Under the pieces are notes generated by a model that saw only the letters and a program-made list of their open reading frames with translations, did no database searches and had not been told where the DNA came from. From assembly GCA_008933995.1 (NCBI GenBank), contig WARS01004319.1, positions 177,501 to 241,500 on the forward strand: a stretch of DNA of 64,000 bases, given 5' to 3'. Below, piece by piece: positions 25,383 to 37,049 of the stretch (position 1 is its first letter; every line of letters begins with the position of its first letter). Source of the DNA: Datnioides undecimradiatus. Lineage: Eukaryota > Chordata > Actinopteri > Lobotiformes > Datnioididae. The position numbers and the translations under genes were made by a program.

Positions 25383-27934
25383 ACAGCTGCAAACTCACTG
25401 ACCTACATATCTCGCTGACATGCAGTGGAGTCTATATACTGTACGGATACCCAACACCGGCATCTCACACGCAGACTCGCACATCGCCGATGTGGGACTG
25501 CAAGCGCTGCAGGAATATGTAACTAAAAATCATCCCATTGAAAACGGCAAATAAAAGCCAGAGGGGTCATAAAAGATTTAACCACAAACAACCTACTTCT
25601 CTGGGTCTCCCTCCCTATCTCACGCGCACACACACACACACACACACACAAACTTGCACTCACACATTCCTTCCTTCCCCTTCATGCCCTAAATCATTCC
25701 TGACAGTGTGTATTCCATGTTCGGTCCAAAGGAAACCACATCCATCTCTGGTCTCATGGAAAAGTATAAAAAAGGTGTTTCCCTTGTTCAGTCTGAAAAG
25801 AATAAAAACTCTGTGTGTGTGTGTGTGTGTGTTTTTCTGGTGCTGAGTTCAGGGTCAGGGCGACACAAGCCAGCTGAGCTCAGGGATGAATCCTGGCTCC
25901 GTCAGGACTAACGACACTGAAGACGACACAAAGAAAACACGGTTTAAAAAGTAAAGTATGAATTGGAAACGTTGCAGCAGGAGCGCTGCAGCAGGCAGGA
26001 AGCTCGCGTCCGACTGTTCGACTGCTCCGTGAATCCATCCTGACCTGACAACTGAAAACACGGCAGGGCGGCCGGTCATGCATGTGGACGTTGGTAGTTG
26101 CTGTCTGACGGGCACGTCGGGATCTTTTGTTTGCTCTCACACGGATGTTTTGCCTTTTCTGAAAGGTCGTGTTTGGCCGCTTTGATCTGATGCAACGAGA
26201 CGTTCTGATCTTTGCCTCCGTGTTCGGCTGAAATCACAGGCCTGTGCTGGATTTTGGCGAATAAGCACTCCGTCAGCCGAACCGCTAACAACTGTTTTAC
26301 TTGGGTCCCTCTCATGTAAAACTGGTCCCGTAATCCCAAACGGTCCATTTTCACTCTCCTCTCTGCAGCCGGTGATTTATTTTGTGGTTTGTGAGCAGTT
26401 TGTGTTCTCTCCTGCTTCGGGCTGAATGCTGACAATAACTTACAAAGACTACCCCGAAGCTCACACAGGGAAACTAAGCGTATTAACCGTGGTGGTTCTA
26501 CCTGCAGGGCCAGTGTTTCTGATCCTGGTAGATTCACATCTCTTTAAAACACGATGGCTCCGTGTGCAAACAGACGCAGCACAGCAGGGACGTTTGTCTG
26601 CTGCAGGTGTAGTGTAACACGTTACATCATGTCTGTTTCTATGATCATCTGCAGAGGGAAGCATGGACCTCAGACCTCAGCAGGATCTATGGCTCTGACC
26701 CAGAAACTGCAGCCTCTGGTTTGGAGAACGAAGAGGAGCACGCTCGTCATTTTCCTCGTCGTGTTAACACCGAACTCTGCACCAAAAGACGTGCAGCTGT
26801 TGCTTCCTTCCTCACAAACTGAATGATTTGTCTCTTTGCAACTTCCCAGGAGAGCTGCAGGGCCGCAGTTTCAGTGTTGCAGAGTCTGAACATTTCATTG
26901 CAAACTGTAGTGGAAAACTCAAAAGACACAGTTTCAGTAAATACATTTTAAAGTTAAAATTACCAAGCTCGGTTCGTACCTTCATCCTCATGTCCCGGCC
27001 GTGCTTCTCCAGCTCCTTCCTCATGTCCTGAGCTCCCAGTCGGGCCGCGTTCAGCACCAAATGCTTCCACTCGATTGGCTGGAAGACGTGGGGGTCGTGA
27101 GGCACGTACAGGCCGATCTTCACCTGGGAGAAACAGGTGAGTAAATCAAACACATCCCAAATGTTACTTATGCACGTTTCCCTCCGTCCTCGTTAACCCA
27201 GCTCGGCCTCCTCTTACCTTCTTCAGAGTGTGCTGGTATCTCTTGTAGGAGCTCTCGAACTCAGCCACCAGTTCTCCCAGTGTGCGGTGGGTCAGTGGTT
27301 TGTCCATCAGGTCCTGGCGGCGGCTCATGCCCAGAGATCCGTAGCGGCCGTTGCAGTAGACGCCCAGCACGACGTGGTGGAAGCAGTGGCCTGAAAACTG
27401 GGTCTTAAAGCTGATGGGGAACCGCTCGAGAGACGTCAGCCCGTTGGTCAGGTAGCTGGTCAGCACACCCGAGTTAAGGAGCGGAGGATCCAAAGTGTCG
27501 TCGTTTGTATTGGTTCAGTATGAAAAGTGTCATTCTCTATTTCACTAGGCTGGATTTATTAGATTTACACACTTTGACTGCACCACTGGAGCTGCACATT
27601 TGACTCCAAAGCTGGGATAAAAACAGCACAAACCTGAAAGTTGGAGTGTATTTGTTCGGATCTGTCACAGCGGAGGCAGCGCAGCGGCTTGACTCATGTG
27701 AAATTAGATTCAGTCTGACTCCCAGAAGGCCAATGCTGTGAAAATGCCACGGGGTAAACAATGGCTCTGCGACTGCCAAAGTTTGTGTCTGCGCCGCTCT
27801 GCCCGTCCGACCGAGTCCGTCTGATTCACTGTTGTGTTTTTCTCTTACTCAACAAGAGAAACAAAGACGGAGAAGAGCTGTCTGGTACCATCAGAAGCTG
27901 AGGAGGTTGAGGACAAACACGGGGTGTGTGGGAG

Positions 27935-27966
<32 letters not shown>

Positions 27967-30900
27967 ACCTTCTGACCTTTGACCTCCCGCCTCCTCAGTC
28001 CTTTCTCTTTGACTTCGACCTCTTTCTAATCTTCTCCTCCTTTCCCGCACTTCAACTCTAACAAGGCAGATTCATTCAGTTGACTCTGACTCCAGCTTTA
28101 ACTTTCAAACAGTAAAACCTGGATCAGAGAGAGAATGGGGGCATGGTTTACTCGGCGCAGAGCGTAACACAAGGCTGAACTGATACAATTAGCTCAGTCC
28201 CATATCAACACACTTAGCAGCTCGTCTGTGGCTGAGAAACAACGTTAGCTGTGGTTTCAGAGTTTGTGCTCATGATCTTCTTCATGATGAAATGCCTATG
28301 ATGGAAAGTCTGAAGCCTTAAGAGAGCACGGCCTATATTTAGTCAGCTCTCATGCTGTGGACTGATCCAACTGGACCAGATCTGGACAGTATCACTGTCG
28401 GCCTGCGTCCCACCATCTGCTCCGCTCCTGCTCCACTGTTTCCATTAAACACGCACAAAGGGCCACAACCACCGACCAGTGTTGTTTGTCTGACTTTACT
28501 TACTGAGCAGTTTCATGAGTTTCGTGTCAGAACCTAAATTCAAAGTGAAAATGAAAGTCTCTGAGACACGGGTTAATCTGTGACAAGCTTAAAACATACT
28601 CTAGGTTACATTTCAGGTCTAAACAAACAAACAAAGTAAACAAACACGTGCATATGAAGGCGGAACCTGCAGAAAAGGGACAGGACGGAGTGTTGGTCAT
28701 GGTTAGAGATGTGTGTGTGCCTGTGTGTGTGTGTGTGTGTTGCAGACTGCAGAGGTATCACCGCTCATCACAGAAACAGATCGATAAGCAACAGAAACAC
28801 AACAGCGTAACGCAACGCCGCACGCCAGGTCTGCACACGCGCGACACACCCTGGTGTTCCTCCCGAATGAACGGCTCATTAAACACACTTCCTGTGACAG
28901 AGGACATGTGACGCTGCAAACAGTGGCGCTGTCTCACACTCTCCCCCGGTTTCCATAGAAACCACTATAAGAGAGGTGTCAGTTCCAGGGTGAAGCATCC
29001 ACGCTCGTACACACGCTTTGAAATGAGAGCTGTAATAGCTTTGATATAATAATAATCTGCTGCTGCTGCGTCCCCTGCATCCTGACAGCAGGCAGGCTTT
29101 AATCATCTTTTACCGCGTGATTTCCTCCAAATACTGCATTTCGTTGCTCTATTAAAAGGCCGAGGTAAGTGGGAAACATTGTCTGTGGGTACAATAAGAA
29201 GCTAATCCACTGTATTTTTAAATTCTCTCTTTTTCAGTGCATCTCTCTCGCCCGCTCCCCCTCCATTTTCTCTCTGCTATTACTTCTCGCCTTGATTTCA
29301 AAGAGGAAAGATTCAAGATAAGAAAACCCTGAGAAAGGCATCAAATCCTCTTTATGTACGGTGTGTTTTTAGCAACAGTCGCGCTCTCCTCGTCTTCATC
29401 GTAAGCAAACTCCAGGCCCTGACCTTCTTCAGCAGCAGCTGAGGAGGCTGGTCTTCACCGGGCTTCTTGGTTCTTTAGATCCGAACACGTATCATTTCTT
29501 ATATCAAAGCGTGATCATGACGTGTATGCTTTTTGCAGCGCGGAGCTCAGCCTTAGTCGTTAGCTAGCAGCAACAGCATGCTATATGAGCGTGTCTTGGG
29601 GAGTTCACCGTGTCAAACCCTGCTGAGAAACAGCTGAACACTGAGGCTACCATCCAGCTCTGAGTCCCAGGAACTCTGTGTTTGTTGTTTCAACTCTGAA
29701 ATCAAGCTCCTGCTGACCCTGCGTCACTCAGACGATACGGCCTCTGTAAACACAGTTTCACCTGGACCTGATGTCGCAATGCACAATGATGTTTTATACA
29801 ACGCTGTGGTTCCAACTCTGCAGCAACTGATTGCGGAAGGCCTTTTTCCTGTTTTTCAACCAGCAGTGAACACAACACAAAGCCAGGTCCATGAATACAT
29901 GTTTTTCACTTTAGCACGAAGAACCTGACCGAGCCCCACCAACACTTTTGGGACGAGCTGGAATAAGACAGGCCCGACATCAGCGACTGACCTCTCTGAC
30001 ACTCCTGCGGCTTCCTGGGAGCAAAGTCTGTGCTAAGTTATGTTCATGTATTCACATACTTCTGTGTGCCTTTATTTTGAAAAGCTCTACTGAAAGTCGT
30101 TGGTACTCTGTGTGTTATTCAACTTCAGGCTGCTTTGTACTAGCCGGTGACGGCTAACACAATGAGACACACAGACACAAACAGCTGGAGTGACCCGAGA
30201 TAAACCCTGAATATCCTGGAGAGAACTCAGATCCCTGTTAACAGGGAAGGACAGGAACCAGCGGCAGAGGACGGACTGCAGCCAGGAGGACAGGCAGGAA
30301 GACAGGCACACAGACAGGAGGAGAGGCACACAGACAGGAGGACAGACACACAGACAGGAGGAGAGGCACACAGACAGGAGGACAGACATACAGACAGGAG
30401 GACAGACACACAGACAGGAGGTCAGACAGCTTCAACAGCCACAAGCTTTGACAACATGGCTCATGGCTCTGTGCTCTGTCTTAGCCTCCTCTCTGATGGT
30501 GGATATAAAGGGTTTACACAAACCGCAGGTTTTTGAAATGTAAACACAAAAATAAAAACAAAACAAACGTCAGAACTGTGAAGGGATCTTCTAACAAACA
30601 GGAAGCCCTGAAGTTAGTCGCTAACAGGTGAGTCATCAGCCTCAGACGTCCTGTGGAAAGCTGCATTTCCATCCGGCTGTGGAGACTTGTTAGTATCTTC
30701 TCAGACTCTCTCACTCCCTCCTTTACTGTTATTGTTTATTTTCAATTCTCCCGCCTCTCATCAGACAGCAGGGGGGTTATTAATCACAGGGACTTGTGTG
30801 AGTGTCTCTGGCTATAAACTGAGTCTGGATCCCAGAGCAGAGCAAACATTAAGTCACAGAGCCAACTGGTTAGGTCAGTCCAACATTATCTTAACAACAG

Positions 30901-31873
30901 CTGATGTGCAGGAAGGGTGTGTCCTCCCCTGTCATTATCATTTAAATGTAGGTAGTTCACCACTGACAACAGGTGAGGCCTCATAGCTCAGTGGTTAGAG
31001 CACTGGTCTTGTAAACCAGGGGTCGCGAGTTCAATTCTCGCTGGGGCCTAATTACCTTTTTTCAGGGGTGGATGACCAGCGGGCCGGTGAGAGGTGACAC
31101 TGAGCAAACACATGTCCCCCGCCTGTACGACTGTGAGGGTGTGAGGGTGTTAAAGGGCACGAAGCAGCAGACAGTCACGCACTGACTGATCGTCGGGTCT
31201 GCTCTTCACTTCTTTCCTCACTCCCTCTGGCTCGTACGTCCCTTCTTTCCTCGCCCTCATGTTACTCATCTGTTGAGTCTTTTCCTCCACTGCTCTCCTT
31301 CTCCCCTCCCTTCATCTGGAGGCTACAGCCAGTCTCAGTCACTGTCAGCTGCCCCCGTCGCAGCCCTGGAGAAAGAGCCGCTGTGGAAGTAGCACATGTG
31401 AAACTGGACCATCGGTTCACTGCAACACACAGAGATCTTTCATGTGTTGACACGTTTACACCACCGCCACCACAGATCAGCGCCTTCACATCCTATTTTC
31501 AGTGTTTGATCAAAGCTCTGACCCACGGCTACCGCATCAATGCACGACTGCTGTCATTAATCAGTTTATACTTCAACTATCGCTCCAGCTCTTCTCAGGT
31601 TCAGACAGTTTCACCAACAGCTCAACGGTTAAATGAGGTCTTCTCAAACTGATGTTTAGCCACAGTGGCTGCATATCAACACATAATGTGGGCTTTGTAG
31701 TGAAACCACAGCTTCAGCACTCGTCCACCAGCGAACAATCAATCACAGCTTCTTGTTTCAAACAAAACTGCAGGTTTCTGGAAAATCAAACGTCAAAGAT
31801 GCTACAAAAAAAAACCCAGACTATGGACTGCAGCTTTAAAATTTAAGCTCTGCCAGATGATGCTAAGCTTGTG

Positions 31874-31912
<39 letters not shown>

Positions 31913-32088
31913 TAGGGGGGTTAAACTTTGAAGAGGGCTTGTTGCCAGGCAACACGGTTCAGTAAGAGCTGGGAAGAGTGGTGGCGGCGGCGGTGGGGGG
32001 CAGTAGGACCTTAGAGCAACGTGTCTCATTGATTTCACCCACAGATAACAAAATAACCTTTTGCCCCAGTGTGTGTGTGTGTGTGTGT

Positions 32089-32125
<37 letters not shown>

Positions 32126-34699
32126 TGTGTGTGTTTCCAGGAAAGGATACATGCCCAAGATGACGGCCTCGAGACATTTGATTGGCAAAGACTCCCTGAT
32201 CATCTCTCTTGCTGTCTCCATCAACCTGAAGGAGGAGGAAGATGAGGATGAGGAGGAAGAGGTCAGAGAGAGGGAGGAGGAGAAGAAGAAGGGATTCACC
32301 AGGATCTGAAGCAAGGTCAGATGAACTGCTCTGAACTCAGCTCAGCCAGATTCTGAGTGTCTGTTTGACAAACAGGTGCTAAAGATGTTAACGTGATGGT
32401 TTCATTGCCCCACATTCATATTTCAGATGTGACGTAAAGGTGAACACAAACTGGTTCACACTGTAAATGAGTCAGTGTGGTGTAATGTGAGGTTTCAGCA
32501 CACTCTACAGGTGGGGTCTCTTCTCCTGCCCCAGTCCCCACAGAGGGGTCAAAGGTCAGGGTTGGTGGTCCCCCTGTCACTGCCCTGCCCTTTAATCAGT
32601 CTAACTCATCAGCTGCCTTTGTGTGCAGAGCTAACGTGACTGTTCATCAGACTGAAAACACAACAAACACGACCGCTTCTGCTTTTAAGCAACATTTCCT
32701 CAGTCTTCAGGCGCCACTTCAAGCCTCTCGTCGCCTGGAAGTTGATGTATTTGCAGATTTAACGTGAGTTTGTTAACACGCAGGCAAAGACTGCAGTCTA
32801 CACCCTGTTCAGAGCCGTGTCACTGTCACTGCTTTCCGTTCAGCTGCATTTTGAAACGAGGCTGAAAGAGGCCTGAGAAACAAAGCTTGTGTAAAACGTG
32901 CTCACGCTAATTAAGTTGTGACTTGTTTAAAGAGAAGTTGCTGTGTGGATCTGATTTTAGTCAAGTAACCTTTGTGAAAGCTGCAGTTCACTCACCCGCA
33001 GAGTGGGCGGCTCTTCTTGATTTCGAAGAACTGGGTCCCTGTGTGGTTGTACCTGACGGGAGCGTAAAGGAAAGCAGCACTTTCAGAGTTTTTACTGTTC
33101 TGTTGTCGCTCCTGACGTCGGTGTCACGCCGGCGTCCTGATAAATTTGTGCTCTTGCCGTGACATCTGTTGTCACGGCAACATGTGCTGCCGCGGCTTTG
33201 TGTCAAAAGGATACTGCAGAGCCTTCATGTAGTTCTGGACGGCCACCAGCCAGTCGGGGACGGACATGGACGGTTTGAAGGTGGGGACTGAGGGAACAGC
33301 ATGCTGCGGAGAGGGAGAAGCACACGGAGATGATTGCACACATTAGCGCCCCAAACGCCTCATGCCATCTTAAACACTCAGTGATGTTCTGCTGCTGCAG
33401 CGCTGCAACAGATGTCCACCAGTCAACTCGTCAGATTCTCAGTTTAAAGAGCATCACTGAAAGCTGCAGCCGGAGACAGCCCGAGAGGAGCAGAGTCATT
33501 TCTGAGCCGCTACTGCGAGAACAGATGCTTTCTCACAGCCTCGGTGGTGTTTGCTTCACAGGAACCATGTCTGAAGCTCTGCTCTCTTTAATTAAACAGT
33601 TAAGTAACGTTCAGAGATCAGACTTACAGCATTTACAGAGGAATTCCCCTTGCAGTTTCCAATGTAGCTTTACATTTCAATACCTGAGGGCCATTTGAGT
33701 TTCGCAGAAACAGAAAAACCTGTGTGACGTCAAGCTTAACTGCTGAAACTCAATGAGAGGACAACACAGTAATGTCACTGCTACCGCTGGTGTAAGCTGT
33801 GGCGGCTGTGGCACTCTCACAGTTGTAGCCAAAGGAAATAGCGAGGCACAAAACCAGTCTCAAAGTCGGGGCTGTGCGCTGTGCACCACCTTCGACCGCT
33901 TCGACAGACACACACACACCCACACTGTGAGCACAGAAGCTTGTGGTGGAAGTGAAAACCACGCTGCTGCTGCTGCTGCTGCTGCTGTTTCACCTCAACA
34001 AGGAGCGTTTCAGAGAGGAAACGGAGGTCACAGATGTGGCTGCGCGAGAAGGACATGACCACACCACCAGAGAGTGAGTCAGAGTGAAACACAAACCGAC
34101 GCTTCCTCTGACACACAGGCTGCCTCTGTGGTGTGCGTGCATGCGTGCAGGAAGGGTGAACTATAATAGCTGCCCTATCATTTCCTGTGGGTTTTAGCTT
34201 CACTGCTTAGAGTGAAAAGTGAGCGGAGGGGGAAGAAAACAGGGCAAAATGGAGGGCGAGCTCGGGCACATGTTACGGGTCATCTGGAAAAGCGATGGGG
34301 TCCTGATATAAAACTGGGACACGTGTGACCTACCAAGATGTTCCTCTTCAAATAAACCACTTATAAATTGTGGTTTTGTGCACAAGCATACAATACGATA
34401 ATGCAACACAGGTTTTAACATCAGCCAAGCAGTTCAACATGTCGCTCAGCCAGTGCAGAAGTCATTTAGCCATAAAACAAAGAGCAGTTCAGCCTTCAAA
34501 CTAGACTGAAGACAATGCAGATAACCAGTCAGACAACCAGTCAGCCGATCTCTCCTCCATTCACAAGCCTGTCGACAGCCACTCAGTCCACACACCGTCC
34601 TGCCGGCCAGGACCAGTAAATAGCAGGTTTTACTGGCACATAATCTCCCATGTAGTGAAATCCTCACTAAGGCGTAATGCCACATCAGCTTGCAACGCA

Positions 34700-34731
<32 letters not shown>

Positions 34732-37018
34732 AACACGCACACACACACACCCTCTAAAGCTGCTTTCTGCTGGGTCAGGGACTGAGATGACGGGCGATCC
34801 CTCGCTTTTATCGTCGCCTTGCTGCAGAGGCATGTCAGTCAGAGCTGCCTTCTTCGTGCCGCCGCCGACACATTCGGTGCAACTCGCATACAAACAGTTT
34901 AGAAGCAGACTCAGTCCCCACCAACTCACTGTGTCCTTGAGCAAGGCAGTGATCATCCTGCATGCTGACTCAGGCGTGTTTCAGATTCAATAATATAACA
35001 CATATCTACAACCCAACCGGGGAGACTCCTAACAATGAACATGTTTATGAATGGAAACTGAAGCATTGAGGCTGTCCACAGCGGCTATGATGGTCCTGGG
35101 TGACTCCTCCTCTCTGTTGAGAGTCCAGCTGGGAGAGCATCCAGCTGGGAGAGCATCCAACTGGGAGAGCATCCCTTCATAGTCCCACTTTAACCTGGAG
35201 CTTTATCTTCCTCAGCCTCCTGCTGTCTCTCTCCCATCCTTCTTTTCTTCCTCCTCTACCTCTTCTCCTTCCCGTCCTGCTCTCATCTGTCCCTCTCTCT
35301 CTCTAAGTTGTTACACAACTTCCTCCTCTATCTTCTCTAACATCACCCGGTCTTTTCCGCCCTCCCTCCTCTTCACTGTTTCCCGCTACTCCAGAGCCGC
35401 GGGGCAGGCTGGCAACCTAACCCACCCAGCAGCAGGGATAGAAACCAGAGATGCAGCGACAAGAAGATCAGAGTGGAGAGAGATCTTTTAATATCCCTGG
35501 TGTTTCACTAAATAAGCAGTAAGGGTAACTCAGGCTGCACGATGCTGATCAATTCCAAGAGTTCTGCACAAACACAAAAGGATTAGAAGGTGTTTTCCTG
35601 TCGAGCAGGCGCGTTTCTTTTTGCTTAAATTAGGCATCATTAAGGTATCAAGTACCAGGTGTGAGGACCACTGGGATGAAGAGATGCTTCAGATTACAAC
35701 ACCCTCCCACATGGAGACAGACAGGTCGTATTTCATGCTGTCAAGCTATCTTTAGAGCGGGACATCCCGAGGAATGCCTCTCTGATTGTCTCTCTGTGTG
35801 TAGTCGGAGCGACAGCTGAGAAACAAATGATTGAGGAACGTCTCGACGTGAGACTTCCCACTTCTTGCAATCATACTTTTGATTTGGTTCTGTGAAGCTG
35901 ACGTCCTTTCCCCCCTGGACTCGTACGACTTCAGTGCTGACAGCTGGACCACGGTAATCACGGTCAAGAACACCTTCCTGAAGATTACTGTGATTCTTTG
36001 CCTCAGAGCACATCTGTCTAAACTAATCCACGCTGGCAGGGATCCACACATATCCGCGTCAAATCCCAAAACATGCCATTTGTACAGTGATTTTAGATGA
36101 TGTGACACAAGCCCCTGCAGACAGGAGCTCCATTGTTTTGTTACTATATGTCCCTCGAGCTGCTTTTACTGTTGCAAATGCCAAAAATCTCTGGCTTAAA
36201 TGTAATCTGTTAATGCCATCCAAAATAAAACCCCATTGTCACGGCAGGAACGGAAACATCTGACTGCACAACAATGGCGCTACGATGGATTATGGAAGTT
36301 CTGTTAGTTGAAGTTCTTGTTCCTGTGGTCCGGTGACCACGCGCCCAGTTAACATGTGTCATGACAACACGTTAACTTCAAATTAAAACATTCAGCGCCC
36401 TCAGAGAAGATGGAAAAAGAGTGGAACTATTGAAAAACATGATGCTACTTTTATTGTGCTTGAGACACTACATTTAGACAGAGTGCAAGTCTTGAATGAA
36501 AAGATTTGTTCTGCCTCCAGAGCTGTGACGGAGATCTTTGCTCAGACGAGTTTGAGCCAGTTTGGTTTCCTATTAAAAGTCCTGTAGGTAGTCCAGTTGG
36601 TATCCAGAGATTATCCACTACCCAGATTGTATTAGAGGGATTTGGTCCCTGTGCCAAGACTTCAATTCTGATAATGAGGGCAGGGAAAAGTGGCAGCATG
36701 GACTCTGGTCGCGGACAACAACACAAACCCAGCTGAAGTTTCCACAGTGAACCTGAGACCTGCAGCAGGGGAACGTTCTGATTTGTGTCCCTCAGCAATT
36801 TATCAGAGCTGGTGGCTCTCAACATGTTGAGAGTTCATCTCGACACGTGTTGATTCATGTTTTTGGTTCAACGTTACAGACAACAGCTGTATCTCATAAA
36901 TCCCATAATGACACAGACGTAAGCACACCTACTGTTTTCTGAGGTTACTCCTCTCCTGGGTCAGCGTATCAGTGACTGTATCCGCGGTAACAATCTGCTT
37001 TCACACCTGACACACACA

Positions 37019-37049
<31 letters not shown>

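Noticed and set aside
30292-30425. Direct repeats as a possible CRISPR array
   Set aside because: Units are contiguous without unique spacers, and the genome is a vertebrate's.
32061-32309. Plus-strand ORF ending in a Glu-rich stretch
   Set aside because: It is antisense to VASH2 exon 32225-32151 and its Ser-coding pyrimidine tract.
33963-33987. CTG/CAG triplet run as a coding polyglutamine tract
   Set aside because: It lies in a VASH2 intron with only about eight units and no supported reading frame.
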